Assembly (NCBI RefSeq): GCF_001293525.1
Contig: NZ_BBYR01000069.1
Span: 1-64,000 of the forward strand
Direction of reading: 5' to 3'
Source of the DNA: Pseudideonella sakaiensis
GTDB lineage: Bacteria > Pseudomonadota > Gammaproteobacteria > Burkholderiales > Burkholderiaceae_C
DNA: 64,000 bases
How positions within the stretch are numbered: the first letter of the stretch is position 1; every line of letters begins with the position of its first letter. The position numbers and the translations under genes are program-made. The notes under the pieces are model-generated. The model worked only from the letters and a program-made list of their open reading frames with translations. It did no database searches and had not been told where the DNA came from. This document shows, piece after piece, positions 52,391 to 61,276 of the stretch.

Positions 52391-53737
52391 TCAGCCGCAG
52401 GCCGCGTGCGCCAGCGCCGCCTCGCGCACCTGCGCCACTTCCTGCGCCGGCACGCCACGCGCCACCATCGCGTCGATGCGCGCCTCGGTCCAGCGGGCGT
52501 ACATCGCGTCGATGTCCTCGGGCGACACGCCGGGCAGGCGGAGGATCGAGCGGCGGTGCAGCGCCGGGCGCTCGAGGTAGTCGTCCGGCAGGTAGCCGCG
52601 CTCGCGGCAGAGCGTGAACAGCGCGGTGCCGGGATAGGGGTAGAACACGAAGAAGCCGAAGTCGTCCGGCTGCAGGCGCCGGTGCAGCGCCAGCGTCTCT
52701 TCCATCTCGGCCACCGTCTCGCCCGGCGTGCCGAGGATGTAGTTCGCGGTCACGCCGATGCCGGCCTCGCGCGTCCAGCGGAACACGTCGACGAAGCGCT
52801 GGTTGCTGGCCGAGCGCTGCATGATCTCGCGGCGCACGCGCGGCGAGCCGCTCTCGACGCCGTAGACGATCAGCCGGCAGCCGGCCGCGGCCAGCTCCTG
52901 CAGCATGCGCGGGTTGACCGTCTCCACGCGCGCATGCAGCGAGAACGGCCGGCCCACCTCCTGCGGGTAGCGGCGGCAGAACTCGCGCACCCAGGGGTGG
53001 TGGATGGTGAAGGTGTCGTCGAGGAAGATGACGTAGTTCAACGCGCCCGCGTCGCGCAGCGCGCGCAGCTCGGCCAGCACGTTGCCGTGGCTGCGGCGGC
53101 GGCCGTAGGCCGGGCCGTCCTCGCCGGCGTACAGCTCGTCGTACATGCGCGCGCCGCAGTAGGTGCAGGGGAAGGGGCAGCCGCGCTGGGTGCTGACGTG
53201 GACCACGCCCCAGCGCTCGTCGAGCAGGTCGCGCGCGGCGAAGGGGATCGCGTCGATCGGCTCGATCGGCGGGCGCAGGCCGGGGCGCAGGCCGCCGCGC
53301 GCCCAGATGTTGCGGATGCGGCCGAGGCGGGCATCGCGCAGCGCGCGGCCCTCGCGCAGCGCCTCCACGAGCTCGAGCAGCGCCGCCTCGCCCTCGCCCA
53401 GGCAGACGTAGTCGATGCCCGGGTGGCGCAGCACCTCCTCCGGCGAGAAGGTGGCATGCAGGCCGCCGAGGATGACCGGCACGTCCACGTGCTCGCGCAG
53501 CCCGGCGAGCAGGTCGCGCGCGCGCAGCCACTGGCGCGTCGTCACCGACACGCCGATCAGGTCGGGCTGCTCGCGCGCCACCGCGGCGCGCACCTCGTCC
53601 AGCCCGACCGCCGTGGTGACGCGGAAGAAGCCGGCGCCGTGGCCCTGCGCGCGCAGCGTGGCGGCCAGGAAGGCCGGCCCGAGCGAGGCCACCGCCCAGG
53701 CGCTCTCGGTGTCGACTTCGAGGAAGAGCACGTGCAT
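52391..53737 (-). CDS. B12-binding radical SAM protein
   Basis: 448 residues. The N-terminal cobalamin-binding Rossmann domain is typical (LVEVDTESAW-like start, LGPAFLAATLRAQGHGA, then VPVILGGLHATFSPEEVL). The radical SAM cluster motif is CPFPCTYCGARM (CX3CX2C). The barrel includes RVETVNPRMLQELAAAGCRL and ILGTPGETVAEMEETLALH. Members methylate or rearrange unactivated carbons, often in natural-product, lipid or polyketide-like pathways. Substrate unknown. It is divergent from the PAAR module that follows. Confidence 0.88.
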   Translation of the reverse strand: MHVLFLEVDTESAWAVASLGPAFLAATLRAQGHGAGFFRVTTAVGLDEVRAAVAREQPDLIGVSVTTRQWLRARDLLAGLREHVDVPVILGGLHATFSPEEVLRHPGIDYVCLGEGEAALLELVEALREGRALRDARLGRIRNIWARGGLRPGLRPPIEPIDAIPFAARDLLDERWGVVHVSTQRGCPFPCTYCGARMYDELYAGEDGPAYGRRRSHGNVLAELRALRDAGALNYVIFLDDTFTIHHPWVREFCRRYPQEVGRPFSLHARVETVNPRMLQELAAAGCRLIVYGVESGSPRVRREIMQRSASNQRFVDVFRWTREAGIGVTANYILGTPGETVAEMEETLALHRRLQPDDFGFFVFYPYPGTALFTLCRERGYLPDDYLERPALHRRSILRLPGVSPEDIDAMYARWTEARIDAMVARGVPAQEVAQVREAALAHAACG

Positions 53738-53809
53738 GCGCGACAGCGTAGCAGCGCGGCGCCGCGGCGCGCAGACCTAAGATCCGCGCATGCCGCCGAC
53801 CTGCCGCCG

Positions 53810-55462
53810 ATGGACCCGCTGCTCGCCTCCCAGCGCGCGCTGATCGACGCCTGGCAGCGCTGCTGCGGCCGGCGGCCCGTGCTGCATCGCCGGCGGCTGG
53901 CGGCGCTCGCGCGCGAGCGCGCGCTGGCCGACGCCGCGCCCGACATCCGCGGCTTCCTCGCCGCCGGCGGCCAGGGGCTGGAGGCCGGGCGGGCGCCCGA
54001 GCTCGACCGCTGGGCCGCCGAGTTCGCCCGGGCCCGCAGCCTCGGCTCGCCGATCGCCGCCGAGGCGGCGCTGCAGGCGGCCGCCGCCGCGCTGTCGGCG
54101 CGCGACGCGGCGGGCTGGCTGCCGGCGCTGGCGCAGGCCGAGGCGGCGGCCGCCCCGTGGCGCCAGCGCGCGGTCCCTGCGGATGGCGGCCTGGCCGAGG
54201 TGCTGCGCGCCCTGCTCTGGCAGGCCGCTGCACTGCCGGGCGGCCAGGAAGCCCGCGCCGTGGCACGCACCGCGTGGCAGCGCTGGGGCGAAGCCGACCC
54301 GGCGGGCCGCGCGCGGGCGCTGCACGGGGCCGGGCCGGCGCCCGCCGCGCTCGCGCGCCTGCCCTGGCGCGACGAGGCGCTGGCCGCGGCGCTGGACCTG
54401 TTGCGCACGCGGCTGCCGCTCGCGCCGGCCGGCTCGACGGCGCGTGGCGGCGACGCCGCGGCACCGGCACCGGCACCGGCGCCGGACCCGGCCGGGCAGG
54501 CCGCGCGCTGGCGCGCGCTGCTGGACGCCTGGGAACGGGGGCTGGCCGCCGCGCCCGGCGCCCCCGACGCATCGGCCGCGGCGCTCGCCGCCGCCGGCCC
54601 GGCCTGGGACACGCGCCCGGACCAGGCACTCGCCCCCTACGAGGCGCTCACCGCCGGCAGCGGCCCGACGGCCCGTGCCGCGCGCGCGTTGCTGGCGGCC
54701 GGCCGCGGCGCGACGGACGCGCTGGACGTGCAGCGCCGCTGGGTCGAGGCCGGCCTGGTGCCGGCGCTCGGCATCGCGGCGGTGGAGGCGCGGCTGGACG
54801 AGGACGAGGCCCGCGAGGCCGGCTGGCCGAGCCCGCTGCGCCGCGCGCATGCCCGCGCGCTGCGCGACCGGCTCGCCGAGGTGCGCACCGACACCGAGCT
54901 GGTCGCACTCACCGCGCACGCGGAGGCCTGCCTCGCCGTCGAGCACGCCTGGCAGGCGCTGCTGTTCGACACCGCGCTGGTGCCGCTGCAGGCCGCGGCG
55001 CTGGCCGCGATGCTCGGCCCGGAGCTGACCGCGCCCGACCTGCCCGGCCCGGCCGTCGACGCGGCGCGGGCGCTGCTCGGCGGCGGGCCGCGCGCCCGGC
55101 TGGCGGCGCCGTGGCTGGCCGGCTGGCTGGCCGGCAACCTCGCGCCGGCGCTGGCGGCGCCGGACGCCGATCCGCTGGCGGCGCTCGGCGAGGCCGGCCA
55201 CGGGGTGCTGCCGGCGCTGCGCGGCTGGCAGGCCTGGCGGGCCGCGCACGGCGCCCCCGCGCTGGACGCGCCCGCGCTGCCCGCCGCACTCGCCGAACTG
55301 CTCGACGCGGCCGGCGCCGCCGAAGCGCCACCGGCGGACCGCCGCGTCTGGCTGTGGGGCGTGCCGGCGCCCGCCCGGGCGGCCGAGGCATTGCTGCGCA
55401 GCCCGTCACGCCCGGCCCTCGCAGGATGGGCGCCGGGCGCCGGTGGCGACGAAGCCCTGTGA
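53810..55462 (+). CDS. unknown helical protein next to a PAAR gene
   Basis: 550 residues, Ala/Leu/Arg-rich and almost wholly helical in appearance, with a short Ala/Pro linker near residues 205-225. No enzyme motif or transmembrane helix is evident. It starts MDPLLASQRALIDAWQRCCG; a different-frame ATG 20 bases upstream was rejected. It is followed by two small genes, one with a VgrG-C-terminal-like region and one PAAR protein, so a role in a secretion-spike or effector module is possible. I do not recognise the family. Confidence 0.6.
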   Translation: MDPLLASQRALIDAWQRCCGRRPVLHRRRLAALARERALADAAPDIRGFLAAGGQGLEAGRAPELDRWAAEFARARSLGSPIAAEAALQAAAAALSARDAAGWLPALAQAEAAAAPWRQRAVPADGGLAEVLRALLWQAAALPGGQEARAVARTAWQRWGEADPAGRARALHGAGPAPAALARLPWRDEALAAALDLLRTRLPLAPAGSTARGGDAAAPAPAPAPDPAGQAARWRALLDAWERGLAAAPGAPDASAAALAAAGPAWDTRPDQALAPYEALTAGSGPTARAARALLAAGRGATDALDVQRRWVEAGLVPALGIAAVEARLDEDEAREAGWPSPLRRAHARALRDRLAEVRTDTELVALTAHAEACLAVEHAWQALLFDTALVPLQAAALAAMLGPELTAPDLPGPAVDAARALLGGGPRARLAAPWLAGWLAGNLAPALAAPDADPLAALGEAGHGVLPALRGWQAWRAAHGAPALDAPALPAALAELLDAAGAAEAPPADRRVWLWGVPAPARAAEALLRSPSRPALAGWAPGAGGDEAL

Positions 55463-55493
55463 TACGCTGCCGCGACACAGGAGTGAGCCGACC

Positions 55494-55916
55494 ATGACCG
55501 CCCGCGAAGCCCTTGCCGTCGACGCTGCCGACCCCGTCGACACCCCGGAAGGCCCCCCGCCGACCGCGCTCGACCCGGCCGCCCGCGCCCAGCAGCTGCC
55601 GCTGCAGCATGGCCGGCGCCTGAGCCTCGCGTCCAGCGGCGGCGACGACCTGGTCGAGGTGCGCGGTGCCGGCGGTGCGCTGGAACTGCGCATCCGGCTC
55701 ACGCCCGAGGGCCCGGTGCTGCAGATGGACAGCCTGAAGCTGTCGCTGAAGGCGGCCGAGTCGGTCGAGGTCGACTGCGCGCAGTTCTCGGTGCGCGCGC
55801 GCGACGCGCTGACGCTCGCCAGCGAGGGCGCGCTCGGCGTCCAGGCCGGCGGCGATGCGCGCGTCGAGGCCCAGGGCGAGGTGCGCGTCGCGGGCACGAT
55901 GATCTACCTGAACTGA
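55494..55916 (+). CDS. small VgrG/gp5 C-terminal-like beta-helix protein
   Basis: 140 residues. The first 45 are low complexity. The rest is a run of short beta strands with a VgrG/gp5-needle-like pattern (LQMDSLKLSLKAAESVEVDC, then VRARDALTLASEGALGVQ and RVEAQGEVRVAGTMIYLN). It follows the 550-residue gene by 31 bases, has AGGAG 10 bases upstream, and precedes the PAAR gene by 7 bases. It may be a truncated spike fragment or a separate accessory protein. Family name not certain. Confidence 0.6.
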   Translation: MTAREALAVDAADPVDTPEGPPPTALDPAARAQQLPLQHGRRLSLASSGGDDLVEVRGAGGALELRIRLTPEGPVLQMDSLKLSLKAAESVEVDCAQFSVRARDALTLASEGALGVQAGGDARVEAQGEVRVAGTMIYLN

Positions 55917-55923
55917 GCCGCCC

Positions 55924-56310
55924 ATGCCCCCCGCCGCCCGCATGACCGACAAGGTGCTGCACGACGCACCGCACTGCCACGCGCCGATCCACCCGGCCGC
56001 GCCGGTGCCCACGCCGGTGCCGCACCCGCCGAAGCCGCTGCAGATCGTGCTCGCCTGCGTGCCGACGGTGCTGATCGACAACCTGCAGGCCGCCGTCGTC
56101 ACCTCGCAGACCGAGCCCTGCCTGATGGCCACCTGCATCCCCGGCGGCCCGGGCATGGTGGCCAAGGGCTCGGCCACGGTGATGATCGGCATGCTGCCGG
56201 CCGCCCGCGCCGGCGACATGGTGGCCTTCCCGACCTGCGTCGCGCCGATTCCCAGCCCGACCGGCAAGATCATCCCGCCCTGCTCGACCACCGTGATGAT
56301 CGGCGGCTGA
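55924..56310 (+). CDS. PAAR-domain protein (type VI secretion spike tip-like)
   Basis: 128 residues. The pattern resembles PAAR proteins: AARMTDKVLHDAPHCHAPIH at the N-terminus, with histidines and cysteines suited to zinc, then VLIDNLQAAVVTSQTEPCLM, KGSATVMIGMLPAARAGDMV and a closing PPCSTTVMIGG. PAAR proteins sharpen the VgrG spike of type VI systems and often carry effectors. No other tss genes lie in the window. No cytotoxic C-terminal domain is present; it is a bare PAAR. Confidence 0.75.
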   Translation: MPPAARMTDKVLHDAPHCHAPIHPAAPVPTPVPHPPKPLQIVLACVPTVLIDNLQAAVVTSQTEPCLMATCIPGGPGMVAKGSATVMIGMLPAARAGDMVAFPTCVAPIPSPTGKIIPPCSTTVMIGG

Positions 56311-56334
56311 GAGCGCCCCCGGACCTGCCGCGTC

Positions 56335-56375
56335 GCGTCGCCCCCGAGGGGGATGACACTCCCCGGGCGGCCGCG
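56335..56375. repeat. degenerate member of the REP-like family
   Basis: CCCCCGAGGGGG (56341-56352) followed by ATGACACTCCCCGGGCGG matches, in reverse orientation, the arms of the 90-bp units at 25102-25300 (GTCATCCCC and CCCCTCGGGG). It lies in the 151-bp gap between the PAAR gene and the zinc-ribbon methyltransferase. Confidence 0.5.
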
Positions 56376-56461
56376 CATGGGCCCAGGCGGCCGCCGCGGC
56401 CCCGCGGGTGCCGCCGCACCGGCCGCCCTGCCCCAGCACACGGCCCGGCCCCCATCGACAC

Positions 56462-57592
56462 ATGCTCACCTCGCACCTGGCGCAGCTGCGCCCCCTGTGC
56501 CCCACCTGCCGCCTCGCCGGACGCGGCGCGCAGGCGCTGACGCTCGGCCACGTCGCGCAGGCGCAAGGCGAGGAGGTGATCGAGGGCGTGCTGCTCTGCC
56601 CGCACCCGGCCTGCCAGCGCGAGCACCCGGTGCTGGACGGCATCCCGGTGGTGGTGAGCGACATCGCGGGCTGGGCCGCGCACCAGCTCGAGGGCACGCT
56701 GCGGCGCGACGACCTGAGCCCCTTCGCCGAGAGCCTGCTCGGCGATGCCGCGGGGCCGGGCTCCGGCTTCCACGCCGAGCGCACGAACCTGGGCATCTAC
56801 GGCTGGGGCCACTGGGGCGACTGGGTCGCCGCGGCCGGGCGGGCGCACGGCGGCGCCTACGCCCGGCTGCTGGAGGACGCGCTGGCGCTGGCCGAGGCCA
56901 CGCCCGGTGGCCTGGGTCGGGGCTCGGAGGCGCCGGCGACGGCCCCCCACCCCCCGCGCCTCGGCGGCACCTGGCTGGACCTCGGCTGCTCGGTCGGCCG
57001 CGGCCCCTGGGCGCTGGCGCGCGAGGGCGCCTCGCTGGTGGTCGGGGTGGACCTCAACATGTCGATGCTGCGCGTCGCCGAGCACGCGCGGCGCGCCGGC
57101 CGGGCCCGCTTCCCGCTGCGCCGCAGCGGCATCGTCTTCGACCGCGTCGACCAGCCGCTGCCCGCGGCCGACCCCGCGCGCACCAGCCACTGGTGCTGCG
57201 ACGTCGGCCTGCTGCCCTTCGCCGAGGCAAGCTTCGACGGCGCGCTGCTGCTGAACCTGGTCGACTGCGTGCCCCAGCCGCTGGCCCTGCTGGCCGAGGC
57301 CGCGCGGGTGCTGCGGCCCGGCGCGGCCGCGCTGTTCGCGTCACCCTACGACTGGTCGCCGAGCGCGACCGCGCCGGGGCAGTGGATCGGCGGCCACTCG
57401 CAGCGCAGCGCCTCGCGCGGCGACCCGCCGACCGAGCTGCGGCGCCTGCTGTCGCCCGACTGTGCCGCCGGCATCGACCTCGGCCTCGTGATCGACCGCG
57501 AGCGCGACGACGTGCCCTGGCACGTGCAGACCGGCGAGCGCTCCACCATGGCCTACCGCGTCCACCTGGCGGCGCTGCGGCGCAAGGGATGA
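56462..57592 (+). CDS. zinc-ribbon SAM-dependent methyltransferase
   Basis: 376 residues. The N-terminal Trm112-like zinc ribbon (CPTC, then CPHPACQREHPVLDGIPVVV) precedes a Rossmann methyltransferase: TWLDLGCSVGRGPWALA (motif I), VVGVDLNMSMLRVAEHA, LPFAEASFDGALLLNLVDCV and EAARVLRPGAAALFASPYDW. The substrate is unknown. The stop overlaps the ATG of a 23-codon frame that in turn overlaps the permease start, so the three are probably translated together. Confidence 0.8.
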   Translation: MLTSHLAQLRPLCPTCRLAGRGAQALTLGHVAQAQGEEVIEGVLLCPHPACQREHPVLDGIPVVVSDIAGWAAHQLEGTLRRDDLSPFAESLLGDAAGPGSGFHAERTNLGIYGWGHWGDWVAAAGRAHGGAYARLLEDALALAEATPGGLGRGSEAPATAPHPPRLGGTWLDLGCSVGRGPWALAREGASLVVGVDLNMSMLRVAEHARRAGRARFPLRRSGIVFDRVDQPLPAADPARTSHWCCDVGLLPFAEASFDGALLLNLVDCVPQPLALLAEAARVLRPGAAALFASPYDWSPSATAPGQWIGGHSQRSASRGDPPTELRRLLSPDCAAGIDLGLVIDRERDDVPWHVQTGERSTMAYRVHLAALRRKG

Positions 57593-57660
57593 GCCCGCCG
57601 GGCCGCCTGCTGCGCGCCGGGTGCGCCGGCGCCGGGCACGACGCGCAGGCGGCCGCGTGA
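57589..57660 (+). CDS. 23-residue open frame coupling methyltransferase to permease
   Basis: The ATG at 57589 overlaps the methyltransferase TGA (ATGA), and its own TGA (57658-57660) overlaps the permease GTG at 57657 (GTGA). It encodes MSPPGRLLRAGCAGAGHDA and four further residues, without recognised motifs. It may be a coupling leader frame or a chance open frame in GC-rich DNA. Confidence 0.35.
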   Translation: MSPPGRLLRAGCAGAGHDAQAAA

Positions 57661-60254
57661 GACGCAGCGCCGCGCCACGCGATGGCGGCGCGCGCCTGGG
57701 CTGGCAGCTGGCGCAGCTGACCTGGCCGGAATGGCGGCATGCGCCGTGGCGCCACCTGGCGGCGCTGGCCGCGGTGATGCTCGGCGTGGCGCTCGCCTTT
57801 GCCGTGCACCTCGTCAATGCGTCGGCACTGAGCGAGTTCAGCGCCGCGGTGCGCAGCGTCAACGGCAAGCCCGACCTGGAGCTGCGCGCGCAGCGCGAGG
57901 GCTTCGACGAGACGCTGTACGCCCGGGTCGCGCTGCATCCGCAGGTGCGCGCCGCGAGCCCCGTGGTCGAGATCGACACGGTGGCGCTGGACGCCAGGGG
58001 CCGGCGCGTCGCGCTGCGGGTGCTCGGCATCGACCCGCTGGGCGCCGCGGCGGTCACGCCGGACCTGCTGCCGCGGCCAGGCATCGGCGGCGCGGCGCCA
58101 CCGGACGCCGGCGCGGACCGCCGTCGGATCTTCGACCCGGACGCCGTGGCGCTGAACGCCGCCGCGCGGGCCCGGCTCGGACTGGAAGGCGCGGCCGCCC
58201 CCGGCGGCCCGCCCGAGGTGCTGCGACTGCTGAGCGGCAACGGCCCGGTCGAGCTGCGCTGGACGGGCCGCGTCGCGGCCGGCGGCCCGCCGCTGGCGGT
58301 GATGGACATCGCCGGGGCCCAGGCCCGCTTCGGCTGGCTGGGCCGGCTGTCGCGGCTGGACGTGCGCCTGGTGCCGGGCGCCGACCGGGCGCGCGTGCTG
58401 GCCGAGCTCGACCTGCCGCCGGCGGTGCGCGCGGCGGCGCCCGACGAGGCCGCCGAGCGCGTCTCCAACGTCTCGCGCGCCTACCGCGTCAACCTCACGG
58501 TGCTGGCGCTGGTGGCGCTGTTCACCGGGGCCTTCCTGGTGTTCTCCATCCTCTCGCTGTCGGTGGCACGGCGCCTGCCGCAGCTGGCGCTGCTCGGCGT
58601 GCTCGGCCTCAGCGCGCGCGCGCGGCGGCGGCTGGTGCTGGCCGAGTCGCTGGCGATCGGCGCGACCGGCAGCGTGCTGGGGCTCGCGCTCGGGACCGCG
58701 CTGGCCGCCCTCGCGCTGCGCCTGCTCGCCGGCGACCTCGGCGGGGGCTACTTCCCCGGCGTGGCGCCGACGCTGCAGTTCGACGCGCTGGCGGCGGCGG
58801 TGTTCGGGGCGCTGGGCATCGCGGCCGCGGTGGTCGGCGGCCTCGGACCGGCCCGGACCGCCGAGCGCCTGGCCCCCGCGCAGGCGCTGAAGGGCCTCGG
58901 CAGTGCGCCGGCACCGGGCCGGCGCCAGGCGCTGCCCGGGCTCGCGCTGCTGGCCGCCGGCACCGCGCTGGCCTTCGCGCCGCCGGTCGGCGGGCTGCCG
59001 ATCGCCGCCTACGTCGCGGTGGCGCTGCTGCTGCTCGGCGGCATCGTCGTCGTGCCGGCCGCCGTGGCCGCGCTGCTCGCCGGCCTGCGGCCGCCGCGCC
59101 ACCCGCTGGCGCTGCTCGCGGTGGAGCGCGCGCGCCACCAGCGCTCGGCCGCGACGATCGCGATCGCCGGCGTGGTCGCGAGCCTCGCGCTGTCGGTGGC
59201 GCTGACGGTGATGGTGACCAGCTTCCGCGAGGCCGTCGCCGAGTGGCTGGACACCGTGCTGCCGGCCGACCTCTACCTGCGCGTGGCCGGCGCCGGTGCC
59301 GGCGACACCCTGGTGCTGCCGCCCGGCATCGTGCAGACCCTGGCCGCGATGCCGGGCGTCGCGCGGGTGGAGGCGCAGCGCGTGACCCAGGTGCAGTGGG
59401 CGCCGGGACGCCCGACGGTGGCGCTGATCTCCCGGCCGCTGGCCGACCCGCTGCGCAGCCTGCCGCTGGTCGGCGAGCGCGCCGCGGTGCCGGCGGGCGA
59501 GGCGGCGGCCTGGGTCAGCGAGGCCATGGTCGCGCTGTACGACGCCCGGCCCGGCACCCGCCTCGCGCTGCCGCTGCCGGACGGCCGCCGGGTGCCGGTC
59601 ACCGTGGCCGGCGTCTGGCGCGACTACGCGCGCCAGAGCGGCGCGGTGCTGCTGGCGCGCGAGGACTACGAGCGCCTGAGCGGCGACCGCCGGCTCAACG
59701 ACCTCGCGATCTGGCTGGCCCCCGGCGCCGCACCGGCGCGGGTGCAGGACGCGGTGCGCGCGCGGCTGCCCGACGCGCCGGGCGGCGCCTTCGAGATGGC
59801 CTCGGCCGGCGAGATCCGCGCGCTGTCGCTGCGCATCTTCGACCGCAGCTTCGCCGTCACCACCTGGCTGCAGGCGATCGCCATCGGCATCGGCCTGTTC
59901 GGCGTCGCGGCCAGCTTCTCGGCCCAGGTGCTGGCGCGGCGCAAGGAGTTCGGCCTGCTGGCCCACCTCGGCCTGACGCGGCGCCAGATCCTGGCACTGG
60001 TGGCCGCGGAAGGCGCGGTGTGGACCGCCGCGGGCACCGTGCTCGGGCTGCTGCTCGGGCTCGCGGTGGCGGTGGTGCTGGTCCACGTCGTGAACCCGCA
60101 GAGCTTCCACTGGACCATGGAACTGCGCCTGCCCCCAGGGCGCCTCGCGGCGCTGTGCGGCGCGGTGCTGGCCGCCGGCGTCCTGACCGCCTGGCTGGCC
60201 GGCCGGGCCGCCGTGGGGCGCCTGCCGGTGGTGGCGGTGCGCGAGGACTGGTGA
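57657..60254 (+). CDS. FtsX-like ABC transporter permease
   Basis: 865 residues from GTG 57657. The arrangement is the long MacB/LolC-type permease with two FtsX domains: one transmembrane helix near residues 30-48, a large periplasmic domain, three helices near 280-400, four or more near 415-530 and a final set near 735-850. Typical blocks are LGVLGLSARARRRLVLAESL and FGLLAHLGLTRRQILALVAA. It exports or extracts envelope molecules, with ATP supplied by a LolD-like protein. The ATPase gene at 51632 is the only fitting partner here. Confidence 0.88.
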   Translation: MRRSAAPRDGGARLGWQLAQLTWPEWRHAPWRHLAALAAVMLGVALAFAVHLVNASALSEFSAAVRSVNGKPDLELRAQREGFDETLYARVALHPQVRAASPVVEIDTVALDARGRRVALRVLGIDPLGAAAVTPDLLPRPGIGGAAPPDAGADRRRIFDPDAVALNAAARARLGLEGAAAPGGPPEVLRLLSGNGPVELRWTGRVAAGGPPLAVMDIAGAQARFGWLGRLSRLDVRLVPGADRARVLAELDLPPAVRAAAPDEAAERVSNVSRAYRVNLTVLALVALFTGAFLVFSILSLSVARRLPQLALLGVLGLSARARRRLVLAESLAIGATGSVLGLALGTALAALALRLLAGDLGGGYFPGVAPTLQFDALAAAVFGALGIAAAVVGGLGPARTAERLAPAQALKGLGSAPAPGRRQALPGLALLAAGTALAFAPPVGGLPIAAYVAVALLLLGGIVVVPAAVAALLAGLRPPRHPLALLAVERARHQRSAATIAIAGVVASLALSVALTVMVTSFREAVAEWLDTVLPADLYLRVAGAGAGDTLVLPPGIVQTLAAMPGVARVEAQRVTQVQWAPGRPTVALISRPLADPLRSLPLVGERAAVPAGEAAAWVSEAMVALYDARPGTRLALPLPDGRRVPVTVAGVWRDYARQSGAVLLAREDYERLSGDRRLNDLAIWLAPGAAPARVQDAVRARLPDAPGGAFEMASAGEIRALSLRIFDRSFAVTTWLQAIAIGIGLFGVAASFSAQVLARRKEFGLLAHLGLTRRQILALVAAEGAVWTAAGTVLGLLLGLAVAVVLVHVVNPQSFHWTMELRLPPGRLAALCGAVLAAGVLTAWLAGRAAVGRLPVVAVREDW

Positions 60255-60336
60255 AACGGCCCGGCCCGACGGGCGTGGCCTGCCACCGACGCCGAGCCGG
60301 CGGCGCGGTCGCCGGCCCGTCCGGGCTGCGAGGCGC

Positions 60337-60732
60337 TCAGCCGCCGGCGGTCTCGCGCACCTGGAAGACGTTGCCCTCGGGGTCGTGGCCGTCGCAGGCC
60401 CGGAAGCCGCGGGCTTCCCAGGCACGCGCGGGCGGTGCGATCCGTCCGCCGAGCGCGGCCGCCTGGCGCCGGGCCTCGGCGATCGAGGCGACCGGCAGTG
60501 CCAGCTTGATCGGCACGTCCTCGCGCACGCGCGGCGGCACGCCGATCTCGATCGCCGCGGCCACGCGCTTCGGCAGGCCGTGCACGACGAGCTGGAAGCC
60601 CGGGGTCTCCAGCACCACGTGGTCCGCGGCGCGCTCCCGCGCGACGAGGCCGGCGACGGCTTCGTAGAAGGCGGCAAGGCGGGCGACGTCCTTCGCGAAG
60701 ACGACGGCGCTGGGCAGCGGCAGGGGGGACAT
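60337..60732 (-). CDS. VOC/glyoxalase-family protein
   Basis: 131 residues with the VOC fold: SAVVFAKDVARLAAFYEAVA, then VVLETPGFQLVVHG and ACDGHDPEGNVFQVRE at the end, where the usual metal-site Glu/His positions lie. Relatives are glyoxalase-like, bleomycin-resistance or dioxygenase proteins. The exact function is unknown. It is the first of three minus-strand genes seen from the 3' side and lies about 100 bases from the cupin gene. Confidence 0.8.
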   Translation of the reverse strand: MSPLPLPSAVVFAKDVARLAAFYEAVAGLVARERAADHVVLETPGFQLVVHGLPKRVAAAIEIGVPPRVREDVPIKLALPVASIAEARRQAAALGGRIAPPARAWEARGFRACDGHDPEGNVFQVRETAGG

Positions 60733-60831
60733 CGGGACTCCTCGGGCGGTCCGGCCGCCGGCGCCGGCGCGGGGGCGACGCGCGCGCGGCCGGCGGCCCA
60801 TGGTATGCCGCCGGCGGGCGGCGTGGCGACT

Positions 60832-61209
60832 TCAGCCGGGGCCGGTCGGCGGCTCGCCGTCTACCGGCTCGAAGCCGGACAGCGCCGGCGACACGACCGA
60901 CACGAAGCGCAGCGGCACGTCGCCCGTGGCGAGCACGCCGTGCACCGCGCCGGCCGGCGCGATCGCCACCACGCCCGGCGCCAGCGGCCGGGTCGTGCCG
61001 GCGGTGTCGGTGACGTAGAGGCCCTCGCCGGACAAGACGATCCAGGTGTCCTGCCCGCTCGGGTGACGGTGCAGCGCGAGGCGCTGCCCCGGCTCGACCT
61101 GCCAGCACACGACGGCGGCCTCGGCCGTCTCGGCGATCACGACGCGCGGCGGCTCGTCTTCGCCGGAGCGGAAATGGTCGGCGGCATCGAGCACGCGGTC
61201 CTGGTGCAT
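60832..61209 (-). CDS. cupin-domain protein
   Basis: 125 residues. A single cupin 2 barrel with motif 1 LALHRHPSGQDTWIVLSGEG, where the usual Glu is Asp, and motif 2 APAGAVHGVLATGDVPLRF. These histidines would bind a metal. The role is unknown. It lies 67 bases downstream of the deacetylase-like gene on the same strand and has AGGAG upstream of the ATG at 61209. Confidence 0.8.
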   Translation of the reverse strand: MHQDRVLDAADHFRSGEDEPPRVVIAETAEAAVVCWQVEPGQRLALHRHPSGQDTWIVLSGEGLYVTDTAGTTRPLAPGVVAIAPAGAVHGVLATGDVPLRFVSVVSPALSGFEPVDGEPPTGPG

Positions 61210-61276
61210 GCGGTTCTCCTGGGGCAGGTCGCCGCCGCGGACACGCAAGAGCCGGACCGGTCGCTGGCCCGGCCGA

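Noticed and set aside
53810-56310. A complete type VI secretion locus
   Set aside because: No tssB/C, tssK/M, clpV or full vgrG gene is present; only a PAAR-like and a short beta protein.
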